From: Haliclona indistincta
Taxonomy: Eukaryota > Porifera > Demospongiae > Haplosclerida > Chalinidae
Reading direction: 5' to 3'
Assembly: GCA_964017065.1 (NCBI GenBank)
Contig: OZ024785.1
Coordinates: forward strand, 7,080,167 to 7,144,166
DNA length: 64,000 bases
Part shown: positions 11,280 to 20,957 of the stretch, in pieces
How positions within the stretch are numbered: position 1 is the stretch's first letter
Layout: each line of letters begins with the position of its first letter
The notes under the pieces: generated by a model
Databases searched by the model: none
Told to the model about the DNA's origin: nothing
Seen by the model: the letters and a program-made list of their open reading frames with translations, nothing else
Translations under genes and position numbers: made by a program

Positions 11280-11914
11280 CGCTGTGTCTACAGTGCCGGT
11301 ACCGGCATCCAAAAATTTTACCTTAAATTGCCGGTACCGGCACTTTAAGCAAAAATTGAACGATGACGGTATGGACGCACTTTCAACTTAGTCTCTCTAC
11401 TACTAGTAATCCCTAAACCCTAAACCCTAAAAAACCTTCTCCTAACTGCGCAAAGTCGGAAGGGTCGTCCTAAACCTAAGGATCGTAAGCCTAAGGATTG
11501 GTAAGCCTAAGGATCGTCGGGAGGGGTGTCCTAAACCGGGCCTTCGGCCCTAGCTAAGGATCGTCGGGAGGGATGTCCTAAACCGGGCCTTCGGCCCTTG
11601 CTAAGCCTAAGGATCGTCGAGCAATCAGCTAAAACTTAGCTTTCTGCTAAAAAAAAACTAAAAAAAAAAACAAAAAATGCATACAGCAGGAATCGAACCC
11701 TGAACGATTGTACTACAAGCCCCCGTGCTAAACCGCTGAACAACTGGAACTAGCTGACAGGGCAATGGTACAAACCAGCCTTTATAGGTTACGTCTGCCG
11801 GCACTATAACACGAGTGCCGGTACCGGCATCGTTCAATTTTTGCTTAAAGTGCCGGTACCGGCAATTTATGGTTAAAATTTTTGGATGCCGGTACCGGCA
11901 CTGTAGACACAGCG
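11280..11914. mobile_element. Mutator-type MITE with GGTACC-rich inverted repeats
   Basis: Ends are CGCTGTGTCTACAGTGCCGG and its complement. The arms are about 90 bp and contain repeated GCCGGTACCGGCA palindromes. Flanks TATTGTTTT (11271-11279 and 11915-11923) form a 9-bp target duplication, typical of Mutator-like elements. The interior holds a telomere-like CCCTAAACCCTAAA tract (about 11413-11430), a tandem TCGTCGGGAGGG / GGGCCTTCGGCCC block, and a tRNA-like sequence on the minus strand. No transposase is present. Confidence 0.8.
11681..11757 (-). tRNA. tRNA-like gene or pseudogene
   Basis: On the minus strand there is an A-box-like segment (CAGTTGTTCAGCGGTTTAGC), an anticodon-region CTTGTAG reminiscent of tRNA-Thr(TGT), and a B box GGTTCGATTCC at 11689-11699. 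A T-rich tract immediately downstream (minus strand) would serve as a Pol III terminator. The T stem and the acceptor stem pair imperfectly, so this is more likely a tRNA pseudogene or tRNA-derived SINE head than a working tRNA. It lies inside a MITE. Confidence 0.4.
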
Positions 11915-11955
11915 TATTGTTTTTTGTCGTACCAACATGTTTTCTTGACAGACTC

Positions 11956-14437
11956 GGTCATTATTAATATTCATGAGGCGGCGCTGTTGCTATGGGACAG
12001 ATTTCCAGATATAAAGCAGCTACGAACGCATTGCTAGCTGTATAACAACACGACTGGAAGTACTGCTTGTATACTAAGTTTTAGCGAGACAGCTTACCGG
12101 GAAGGACCGCCAGAGGCGCGACAAAAACCACGCCTATTTGTCAGAAAGACTTTTTAGCGGTGCATGCCAGGCTGCTGAAACCACGTTTCTGTGGCTATCT
12201 TGACACGAGGAATCCAATAACGGAGAGCTTTTGGCAGTAAAGCCGCGACAAACAGTACTTACGTAACTTATCTTGGCTGTTGAATACGCAATTCGAAAAA
12301 ACTCTCCGTTACAGTGTTGGCCACGTGTAGCTTACCACCTTCGCACTGTATAAGCGTAGTCCAACGCTTCATGCCCGAGTTTTATACTGTTTTGTGCTTT
12401 CCCAGCACGTACACGAAGTACAGCATAGAGTGAACTCTCACCTCATTAAACGCGAGGCAATCTTGGTAGGCGTGCCCTCCCGCCATGCAACTAGGCATGC
12501 ACACACCCAACATGCACCCAGAACATGCACTTCACTCATAGTGTGTCAGGGCTGCTGTGCACGCCACTGCAAACGTGTTAATCAACAACACTGAATCAAC
12601 AACACTTACAATCAACCAAACAAGCCACAACACTAATGAGCTGGGGCCACCTTACTGCACCAAATTTTTAAGATTTATGATTAGCGCGGCCCAACGCTAA
12701 TCAAGGGAAAAACCCAGAGAAAACCTAAAGCTTTTTGGAGAAAAGCTCTGGGAAAACCCGTAACTTAGACAGCTCAAGAAATTGCACACTAAACTATGAG
12801 TCCGCGACTCTCTCTGTTGCCTCTCTGGAACTCATCTGGATAAGTATAAAAATTAATATCAAATACAAGCAACAAACACTATAGTGTACCACTACAGAGT
12901 CTCTATATGCTATAGTGTCCTCCACTCTTGTTCCAGGAACAATCTGGCAAATAACTAAGACAACAACAACTTCACTGATGGGCGGGAGGGTGGGGTCTAT
13001 TGAGTGGCAAAAATGCACAACCCTAGAATGACTACATTAACTGTCCCCCACTTTAAATACCCTACTACTGATGACATCATGCTACGTCATGAACTGTCGG
13101 GAGCATATTTTCCGTCTAATTACTTCGTAAAACGACACAAAATATATTAGGTCGAGCGTTTAAGTTACACCCCTTTGGGGTCAGTGCTGCCTTCTTTCGT
13201 GTGTTGAAGCAAGAAAACTATAAAATCAGAGGTCTGGGTTGCTTGAAGAGCGATTACTACTCCGAAACTACAAATCTGAGGCCTGACGAGCGATTGGTAC
13301 ACCCAAAAGCTACGTAGTCTGGTCCCCAGCCTCTTCCAAGATATGGGGGATGAGGAAGAGTCTGGTGAACGGGCTTCACACTACCTGGAACATTGGAATG
13401 TGATAGGCGTGACTTGTGGTGTTGTAACGTAATTGTGTAAACTGGTTATTAGTTCAGTTCTTAGCAACTCTCTCCAGTGAAGGTTGCAGATCAGTGATTC
13501 TGGACTCATGTATACCTAGCTGACACAAACCTTGTCTAATCCGTTCATGACTCGAGTCACCGTCTGTTCCAACGTACTCTACACTAACTCCCCTAGGCGT
13601 AATTTTTTCCTTTTGATCCATCATTAGCGCAACCAGTGACGTGGAGACACGCAAAGTACACTAGAAGTAGAAGGTGGAAGACCACGAACACTATCAAAAA
13701 CCAAAGGCAGTATGGCATAGCATAGTGACTTCCCGAAACCGGTAGGTAGCGCGACAAAAAACATCCCTTCCATTCACAAGACCTCTTACTGCTTCTCTTT
13801 GTTCCGGTTTCACCTCTTCATACCCTAGCCGGGCTGCTGCCGCGTCAATAGCACTGTCTAGAATACTATAGCTACATGTAGCTGCCATGATTATCGATTT
13901 AACCGCAGCTATGCAAGTTAGTGTAATTATGAGTGCGCCGGAATGTTGGCGCACTGTTCCAACTACGGTCAACCCCATTCACCAGGCCCTACTATTTTTC
14001 TTCCGGTCTTCGCCACTCCCCTCGTTACGCCCCTTAAATTGCGCTCTCTCCAACGTTTCCAGTAGGGCCTGGGGACGAGGCTAAAAGCTACGCTTGTACT
14101 ACGGCGTGGCTTTTGGGTGTAGCCGCCGCTCTTCAGGCCTCAGATTTAAAGGTTGGGAGTAGTAATCACTCTTCAAGCAACCCAGACCTCTGATTTTGTA
14201 GTTTTCTTGCTTTAACACACGAAAGAAGGCAGCACTGACCCCAAAGGGGTGTAACTTAAACGCTCGACCTAGGCACGCCTACCAAGATTGCCTCGCGTTT
14301 AATGAGGTGAGAGTTCACACCGAAGTCATCTATACTACAAAGCGCGAAATGATATTCATTCACAACCACGTGCCGATATTCACAACCACATAATGATATT
14401 CACAAGTACTGACCGCCTGATGAATATTAATAATGAC
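11956..14437. mobile_element. Nested foldback element with helicase remnant
   Basis: Concentric inverted repeats: GGTCATTATTAATATTCATG-type ends at about 11955 and 14437; a second pair at 12430-12478 and 14272-14318 (GGCAATCTTGGTAGGCGTG and complement); and a third pair at 13148-13320 and 14090-14271. The second and third pairs abut on the right but are separated on the left by a ~670-bp insertion (12479-13147), so the left arm was split later. The core 13320-14090 carries a decayed RecQ-like reading frame. Other short ORFs have no recognisable content. Confidence 0.65.
13454..13888 (-). pseudogene. RecQ-like DNA helicase N-terminal fragment
   Basis: Starting at ATG 13888 on the minus strand, the frame gives LGYEEVKPEQREAV then VNGRDVF, the Q-motif region of RecQ-type SF2 helicases. 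A one-base shift in a six-base A run (plus strand 13756-13761) moves the rest into another frame, where the Walker A motif LPTGFGKS is plainly readable, followed by LCYAILPLV. A second shift leads to SLVALMMDQ and RGVSVEYVG, matching the next RecQ motif region. It then ends without motifs II to VI. This is a truncated, frameshifted relic, probably captured or carried by the surrounding foldback element. Assignment to the RecQ family is solid from motif order; the precise subfamily is unknown. Confidence 0.75.
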
Positions 14438-14446
14438 CAAGCACCC

Positions 14447-15141
14447 TTAAGGTGGCGGGATACCATTTTAATGAGATTCATGACTTTGCAAGTGGCTATT
14501 TCTTTTTAAGCCAAGTCTATCTGTGCAGACGGAGTTGCAGTGTGCGCTTTGTTTGTCTATAGATAGGCATCGATAATAGCAAGTTTCAGCCACGTAGTGT
14601 TCGCCATCACGGAACGACGAGCTCGCCTGTGAAGACTAAACACGATCGAGTTTTTACAATTTTTCTTTAGTTGTGTGAAAAGTACGAAGCTAAAACTGCT
14701 CCTGCAAGCTCATCTTCCATTCGTGGAGGAGCCTGCGTATGGATTTCGCCGAGCAATGCTCGTACGCGATGCTACAGCTGCGTACTCCGTACTGTCTGGC
14801 AGTACGTAGCTGCAGTATCGCGTACGAGCATTGCTCGGCGAAATCGATACGCAGGCTCCTCCACGAATGGAAGATGAGCTTGCAGGAGCAGTTTTAGCTT
14901 CGTACTTTTCACACAACTAAAGAAAAATTGTAAAAACTCGATCGTGTTTAGTCTTCACATGACGAGCTCGTCGTTCCGTGATGGCGAACACTACGTGGCT
15001 GAAACTTGCTATTATCGATGCCTATCTATAGACAAACAAAGCGCACACTGCAACTCCGTCTGCACAGATAGACTTGGCTAAAAAAGAAATAGCCATTTGT
15101 AAAGTCATGAATCTCATTAAAACGGTATCCCGCCACCTTAA
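14447..15141. mobile_element. Near-perfect 0.7 kb palindromic MITE, TTAA-flanked (family Q copy 1)
   Basis: Arms of about 335 bp run outward from a centre near 14795; the ends are GGTGGCGGGATACC and complement. TTAA occurs at 14447-14450 and 15138-15141, fitting piggyBac or Kolobok target choice. The two arms encode nearly the same 68-residue frame on opposite strands, which is a by-product of the palindrome and not a gene. A diverged second copy is at 51346-52016. Confidence 0.8.
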
Positions 15142-15184
15142 TGGACTCATTGCAAGCGCTTACCCATCAGCATGAACACCAGGT

Positions 15185-15296
15185 GATTAAAATACCATGA
15201 GATTTTACGAGAGAAGCGAAATACACGATTAACTCGTTTTCAGTCTGGGGTATCCGCCATCTTGTTTTCGTGCCAACCCTAAATATGCCACGACTA
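15185..15296 (+). other. Family H-like 3' terminus with a different hairpin
   Basis: The motif order GCCATCTTGTTTTCGTGCC, AACCCTAAAT, then a hairpin TGCCACG...CGTGGCA mirrors the terminal region of family H, but the hairpin sequence differs. The array starts right after it. Only the end is recognisable. Confidence 0.45.
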
Positions 15297-16395
15297 CCGC
15301 GTGGCACAATAACTAATCACTCCCTCTTTTTCTCTTCTCTGATCCATTCCCAACTTTAGAAAGTGAGTTGCATACATAGATCTTGTCAAAATGACTAAGA
15401 ATAACTAACCACTCCCTCTTTTTCTTTTCTCTGATCCAATATTCCCAACTTTAGGCCACATAAACTAAATATTTAGATTCTCATCCCCGCCCGCATCACT
15501 TATTTGACGGTTTTTGATAAAATTTAACTCGTTTACTCAGGGTTAAACTTAGCTTGCTCAGCGATCATGGTGTTCGTTGTTGTCCAAATCCGTGCGAGAT
15601 GTAGGGTTGTTAAGCCTTGGTTTGGTTGCATTGTGGCCGACCAGTCACGACTGATCGACGTGTACCACAAGTATTCGTCCGGGCAACTGGACTACTAAGA
15701 AGCTATCCCAAGCAGGACTGGGCCGATCACGTGCGCTCTTGGTCGAAGCAAGACCGACAACCTTGTCGAAGCAAGACCGACAAAAATCAAATTTAAATTA
15801 TAAATTGCCTCCCGCCTCATCAAATAATTTGAGCCAGGAGGATGAGAATCTAACTATTTAGTTTATGTGGCCTTAGCTAGTGAGTTACATACATAGATCT
15901 TGTCAAAATGACCACTACCTCTTTTTCTCTTCTCTGATCCATTCCCAACTTTAGGAAGTGAGTTACATACATCTTGTCAAAATGACTAAGAATAACCACG
16001 CCCTCTTTTTCTCTTTTCCCATCCATTCCCAACTTTAGGATGTGAGTTGCATAGATGTGCGTATAAGAATAACCACTCCTTCTATTTTTCTTCTCTGATC
16101 CATTCCCAACTTTAGCGAGTGAGTTGCATAAATCTTGTCAAAATGACTAAGAATAACCACTCCCTCTTTTCCTCTTCTGTGATCCATTCCTAACTTTAGC
16201 AAGTGAGTTGCATACATAGATCTTGTCAAAATGACTAAGAATAACCACTCCCTCTTTTTCTCCTTTCTGATCCATTCCCAACTTTAGGACGTGAGTTGCA
16301 TAGATGTGCGTATAAGAATAACCACTCCTTCTATTTTTCTTCTCTGATCCATTCCCAACTTTAGCGAGTGAGTTGCACAAATCTTGTCAAAATGA
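15297..16395 (+). repeat. Intron-like 84-bp repeat array, segment 1
   Basis: Units of about 84 bp read GTGAGTTGCATAGATC, then AAAATGACTAAGAATAACCA, then a pyrimidine run (CTCCCTCTTTTTCTCTTC), then CTGATCCATTCCCAACTTTAG, then three variable bases before the next GTGAGT. These are the signals of a short spliceosomal intron in order: donor, branch-like CTAAG, polypyrimidine tract, acceptor. The triplets here, in order, are AAA, CTA, GAA, GAT, CGA, CAA, GAC, CGA. One unit is split by a Harbinger-like MITE. The array is continued by segments at 20958, 24390, 27073, 29734 and 33869. Confidence 0.9.
15454..15872. mobile_element. PIF/Harbinger-like MITE
   Basis: Inverted ends GGCCACATAAACTAAAT and complement; the arms extend to GATTCTCATCC. 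Flanked by TTA at 15451-15453 and 15873-15875. A 3-bp TTA duplication and GGCC ends fit PIF/Harbinger. It splits one array unit between its CAACTTTA and the rest. The interior is non-coding. Confidence 0.75.
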
Positions 16396-16399
16396 CTAA

Positions 16400-16594
16400 T
16401 GTAGCGTTCGGGGGTTCGATAGTTAGAAAGACTTTATTAGAAAGGCAGCAATAGAAGAATAGAATAGAGTAAAATCGAATAATCGAATAATACAAATGAG
16501 TAAGACACGAGTCCTTTTATATTCACTCATTGAGTTAGTAATAGTGGGACTATAATGCATTAGTTAGCACTTATTAATGTAACCTAACACCACA
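16400..16594 (-). repeat. 3' LTR of gypsy element
   Basis: 195 bp, begins TG and ends CA when read on either strand. It starts TGTAGCGTTCGGGGG on the plus strand. It is nearly identical to the other LTR. Confidence 0.93.
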
Positions 16595-16757
16595 TCTCCC
16601 TATCTAAAAGTCATTGTCCGATGAGAGGAGCGAAGTGCTGTCTAGGGGCAGGGATGCGGTTACTCCGACGAGGTTGTGGAGGTGTTTGCGGATTAGAGAT
16701 TGGTGATTTGTCCTGTTCTCCTTCGGTCTGAGTATCCTGTTCTTCAGTCTGAGTTTC

Positions 16758-19700
16758 CTATTCTTCAACTCTGGTTTGTGGAAGTTTGATGATATCTTTC
16801 CTGTTCCTTCTAAGTTCTGATCCATCTTCAGTTGTAACGACTAGTGATCTTGGTGCTACTCCTGATTGAATGGTTCCTTCCTTCTGCCTTGTTGGGATCC
16901 ATACTCTGTCTCCTGATTTCAAGACTGGTAGAGTTCTGGCTCCATGATGACTGTCAAAGTTCTTCTTCTGTCTTTGCTTCATCTTCTGGTCTCTGGTTCG
17001 GACTTCTTCTCGGTCTGGCACTCGGGGAAGTCTTTGTGTCCTTGTAGTAGGGATGGTTGTCCTCAATGTTCGGCTCATGAGTAGTTCTGAGGGGCTATAT
17101 CTTCCTCCTTGGATTGGGGTTGAGTGGTAGTTCAGCAGTGCAAGGTGGGGATCTTGGTTCTTCACTAGCAATTCCTTGACTGTACGTACGGCTCTCTCCG
17201 CTTCTCCGTTTGCTTGAGGATAGTAAGGACTGCTGGTCTTGTGCTCGAATTGGTAGTCCTGGGAGAACTTCTCGTATTCTTCAGCTGAGTATTGTGGTCC
17301 GTTGTCAGAGAAAACAACTTCAGGGATGCCGTGTCTTGCGAAGATTGTTTTCGTCCTATTGATGACTTCAGTTGCAGTTGTTCTGTTTAGCTTGACGACT
17401 TCAATAAATCGAGAATAGTAGTCCACAATGAGTAGGTAGTTGTTGTTCTTCCATTCAAAGAGATCGGTACCAACTTTCTGCCACGGTAGTTCCGGTAGCT
17501 CAGATGGTATGAGTGATTCAGCTCTCTGGTGCTGCTCTTTGCAACAGATCTCACAGTTCTTGACAAGTTCCTCTAGTTGAGTCGACAGACCTGGCCACCA
17601 TACTGACTGTCTAGCCCTGTCGCGGCATTTGGTGATTCCTTGGTGTGCCATGTGAATCTTGGTCAATATTTCTTGTTGTAGAGACTTGGGAATAACGATA
17701 CGACACCCTCTCATCAACAGTCCATCTTCAACTGAGAACTCTTCTGCAAGGGGTATGTATGGTTTTACCAAACTTGGTGCTGACTTCTTGTCGGGCCATG
17801 CCGAGGAGAGGCAATAGCTGGTGACTAACTTGCATGTCTCATCTTGTTGTTGGCAATCTCTGATCTGCTTGATCCTGTTCTCTGTGGCTGGCAGGCTCTG
17901 CATTACCATTTGAACGAAGGCATCTGCTTCTTGATGTAGGAGATCGCTGTCTGGATCTGTAGAATCCTGGGATGGAGATCGGGAGAGTGCATCAGCTATG
18001 ATCAGTTCCTTTCCTGGCCTGTGAGCAATAGTGAATGAGAAGCGCATCATTCGAAGACGATAACGCTGTACTCGAATAGGGATCTGTTCCAGCTCCTTGG
18101 TACTGAACAGTGGTACAAGAGGTTTGTGATCGGTCCAAATGTGAAATGGTAGTCCGATCAAGTAGTCAGAGAGACGTTCGCATGCCCAGGTGAAGGCCAA
18201 CGCTTCTTTCTCAATTTGCGCGTATCTCTGCTCTGTTGGGGTCAGTGATCTGGAGATGTACGCCACTGGTTTGTACTCTCCATCTGAATTCTTTTGTTTC
18301 AGGACAGCACCGAGACCAAAAGAGGATGCATCTGCTGAGACCGCAGTCTCGAGGTTAGGGTCAAAGAGAGTGAGTACCGGGCTGAGAGTGAGTAGCTGTT
18401 TTGTTTTGTCGAAGGCAGTCTGCTGGTTCTCAGTCCACGTCCACAGTCTGTTCTTCACAAGTAGCTCTCTTAACGGTTGAGTAGTCTCTGCAAGATTCGG
18501 AACAAACTTAGCGAGATGGTTTACCATTCCTAGGTATCTCCTGACATCTCCAGTGTTTGTCGGTTGAGGGAACTCTGTGATTGCTTTGACTTTCTCTGGG
18601 TCTGGGCTGATTCCTGATCTTCCTACCACATGGCCTAAGAATGTTAGTGATGTCTTGGCGAACTGGCATTTCTTTTCATTCAGGGTCATTCCTGCTGTTT
18701 GAAGACGGTTGAGCACATCTCGTAGGCGAGCATCATGTTCTTCTCGTGTAGATCCATGTACCAGCACATCGTCCATCATACACACTACTCCTGGTAAGCC
18801 TGTTAGAATTTCAGACATTCTTCTTTGAAAATGTTCAGGAGCGGAAGAGATTCCGAAGGGTAGGCGGTTGAAACAATATCGACCAAAGGGAGTGATGAAT
18901 GTCGTCAGCTTGGCTGAGTCAGGTGAGAAATCCGAACCAGAGTTGGCGTCTAGTTTGCTCAGGACAGTAGCTCCAGCGAGTTGTGCAAGTACTTGGTCCA
19001 CTGCTGGCAAGGGATGTCTTTCACGACGTACACTTTGGTTGAGTCTGGTTAGGTCTACACAGATTCGTACCTTGCCATCAGATTTTGGGACTACCACCAT
19101 TCCAGAACACCAGTCAGTTGGTTCTTGGATTTTCGAGATCACTCCTAGAGTCTCCATTCGTTCCAGCTCTTGCTTGACTGCTCCCATGAGTGGTACTGCA
19201 ACACGTCTCGGAGTTGACAAGGCAAATGGTTTGGCTCCAGGATCCAGCTGAATAGTGTACTCTCCTTCCAGCTTCCCTAGTCCTGTGAACAGCTTCGGGA
19301 ACTCAGTGGTTGGCTCTAGAGTGGGTAGGTCACTGACGGCGGCAACACGAGAAACAAGGTTTAGCTGCTCTATGGCTGGTCGACCCAAGAGTGATTTGGT
19401 CAAGCCTCTGACCATGTACACGCTTTCTTGTGCTTGTTGAGTTTGGCTCTCCAGCTTCGCCTTAAACATTCCTTTGACTGAGAGTGAGTGTGTGTCTGGG
19501 CACTTCAGGTTTCGGTTGGAGGGAAGTAATCGTGGCTTGCCAATGTCTTTCCAGACTCGTTCAGGAATTGCAGTGACATCAGCTCCGGTGTCGATGCAGA
19601 ATAGAACAGGGTGATCGTTGAGTTGTAGTGTCACGTTCCATCGATCTCTACTGGTGTCTGTAAGGGCTCCTACAAAACCATCTTCTTTAGGCTCTTTTTC

Positions 19701-20492
19701 TTCGACAGTAGCAACTTGTGCAGTAGAACGGCATACAGTTTGGTAGTGTCCTTTCTTCTTACACTTTCTGCAGTTAGCTTCTCTTGCTGGACAGTGCTGT
19801 CGATCATGTTTAGGTGATTTGCCACACCATGGACACTGTGTGGGTTGACGAGATCCCTCGGAGTCTTGCTGTGACTTGCCCGTAGCGATCTTCTTTCCTC
19901 TGGGTAGGTGTTTTCCTTTGTGTACTGCTGAGACACCGCTGTCTTTTGTTGCACCTCTTAAAGTAGCTTGCTGCTTTCTAACAGTTTCATCTTGTCTGGC
20001 TTGTGTGACTGCTGAGTCCAGTGTGAGTTTCCGGTCCAGTTGAAGCTTCTCTGATAACTTGGCATTGGCGAGACCCACGACGATTCTGTCACGTACCATC
20101 TGATCACGGAGATCTCCATAGTCGCAATACTCGACGAGTGTGTGTAACGCTGTTATGAATTCTTCCACTGGTTCTCCTGGTTCCTGCTTTCTTGAATTGA
20201 AGAGAGCTCGTTCGTAGATGACGTTTCTTTGAGGAATGAAATAGTCGTCTAGTTTCTTCTTTACAGTGGCGTAGTCCTCTTGTTCTCCCTCAGCATACTT
20301 GAATGACTGGAGGATGTCATCAGCTCTGTCGCCCATACAGTATAAGAGCATGTTTAGTTGCGCGTTGTCTTCCTCCCCGTTCAGTTTGGAAGCAATCCGA
20401 AACCTCTCGAACCGTCTTATCCATCTTGACCACTCTTCTGGTTTACTAAATGGAAATGGTTCCGGTGGAGTAACTCCTACTTTTGCTGCCAT
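16758..20492 (-). CDS. Gag-Pol polyprotein of Ty3/gypsy element
   Basis: A single 1244-codon frame with no gag/pol frameshift. From the N terminus: a gag-like region (SKPEEWSRWIRRFERFR), CCHC zinc knuckles near 220-260, an aspartic protease with DTGAD near 305, reverse transcriptase with MMDD near 575, RNase H, an integrase HHCC zinc region near 955 and a DDE core near 1005-1120. The RT segment after DANSG appears to lack a few residues compared with the family's usual spacing, so enzyme activity is doubtful although the frame is open. It replicates via a virus-like particle and an RNA intermediate. No envelope gene is present. Start chosen at ATG 20492, the first after the leader. Confidence 0.93.
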   Translation of the reverse strand: MAAKVGVTPPEPFPFSKPEEWSRWIRRFERFRIASKLNGEEDNAQLNMLLYCMGDRADDILQSFKYAEGEQEDYATVKKKLDDYFIPQRNVIYERALFNSRKQEPGEPVEEFITALHTLVEYCDYGDLRDQMVRDRIVVGLANAKLSEKLQLDRKLTLDSAVTQARQDETVRKQQATLRGATKDSGVSAVHKGKHLPRGKKIATGKSQQDSEGSRQPTQCPWCGKSPKHDRQHCPAREANCRKCKKKGHYQTVCRSTAQVATVEEKEPKEDGFVGALTDTSRDRWNVTLQLNDHPVLFCIDTGADVTAIPERVWKDIGKPRLLPSNRNLKCPDTHSLSVKGMFKAKLESQTQQAQESVYMVRGLTKSLLGRPAIEQLNLVSRVAAVSDLPTLEPTTEFPKLFTGLGKLEGEYTIQLDPGAKPFALSTPRRVAVPLMGAVKQELERMETLGVISKIQEPTDWCSGMVVVPKSDGKVRICVDLTRLNQSVRRERHPLPAVDQVLAQLAGATVLSKLDANSGSDFSPDSAKLTTFITPFGRYCFNRLPFGISSAPEHFQRRMSEILTGLPGVVCMMDDVLVHGSTREEHDARLRDVLNRLQTAGMTLNEKKCQFAKTSLTFLGHVVGRSGISPDPEKVKAITEFPQPTNTGDVRRYLGMVNHLAKFVPNLAETTQPLRELLVKNRLWTWTENQQTAFDKTKQLLTLSPVLTLFDPNLETAVSADASSFGLGAVLKQKNSDGEYKPVAYISRSLTPTEQRYAQIEKEALAFTWACERLSDYLIGLPFHIWTDHKPLVPLFSTKELEQIPIRVQRYRLRMMRFSFTIAHRPGKELIIADALSRSPSQDSTDPDSDLLHQEADAFVQMVMQSLPATENRIKQIRDCQQQDETCKLVTSYCLSSAWPDKKSAPSLVKPYIPLAEEFSVEDGLLMRGCRIVIPKSLQQEILTKIHMAHQGITKCRDRARQSVWWPGLSTQLEELVKNCEICCKEQHQRAESLIPSELPELPWQKVGTDLFEWKNNNYLLIVDYYSRFIEVVKLNRTTATEVINRTKTIFARHGIPEVVFSDNGPQYSAEEYEKFSQDYQFEHKTSSPYYPQANGEAERAVRTVKELLVKNQDPHLALLNYHSTPIQGGRYSPSELLMSRTLRTTIPTTRTQRLPRVPDREEVRTRDQKMKQRQKKNFDSHHGARTLPVLKSGDRVWIPTRQKEGTIQSGVAPRSLVVTTEDGSELRRNRKDIIKLPQTRVEE

Positions 20493-20757
20493 CCTTCAGT
20501 GTAGTAGAGTAACTGTCTTAGAGTAGAGAGGTAGGGCTTCGCCGTCCCGCAGTGGAGGAGTAGAACTTCGGCTTTTCGCAGGGGAGAGAGAGAGCTTCGC
20601 CGTCCCGCAGTAGAGGGGTAGAACTTCGGCGTCTTGCAGTAGAGAGATAGAGCTTCGCCGTCAGAAGAATTGCTCCGGGTGAGCCGAGAGCACTAGGAGA
20701 ACTTCGCTGCCGTGGAATAGATTTGCTCCGGGTGAGCCGAGAGCACCGCTGCCACCA

Positions 20758-20952
20758 TGTAGCGTTCGGGGGTTCGATAGTTAGAAAGACTTTATTAGAA
20801 AGGCAGCAATAGAAGAATAGAATAGAGTAAAATCAAATAATCGAATAATACAAATGAGTAAGACACGAGTCCTTTTATATTCACTCATTGAGTTAGTAAT
20901 AGTGGGACTATAATGCATTAGTTAGCACTTATTAATGTAACCTAACACCACA
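20758..20952 (-). repeat. 5' LTR of gypsy element
   Basis: The partner LTR. One base differs from the 16400 copy, in the AATC(G/A)AATAATCG stretch. It should hold the promoter for minus-strand transcription. A primer-binding-like TGGTGGCAGCGG follows on the minus strand. Confidence 0.93.
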
Positions 20953-20957
20953 ACTAA

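Larger units (their letters stand above)
16400..20952 (-). mobile_element. Ty3/gypsy LTR retrotransposon, full length
   Basis: 195-bp LTRs (TG...CA) lie at 16400-16594 and 20758-20952 and differ at about one position. The flanks ACTAA at 16395-16399 and 20953-20957 form a 5-bp target duplication inside an array unit. Transcription runs on the minus strand, from the 20952 side. A candidate primer-binding site (TGGTGGCAGCGGTGC) follows the 5' LTR, and a purine tract (AGATAGGGAGA) precedes the 3' LTR near 16595-16607. The leader 20521-20757 contains tandem GTAGAGAGGTAGGGCTTCGC-like repeats. The LTR identity indicates a recent insertion, younger than the array. Confidence 0.95.

Noticed and set aside
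14671..14916. Twin 68-codon ORFs on opposite strands (also at 51544-51789)
   Set aside because: They follow from the palindrome; the same arm is read twice. No domain is recognised.
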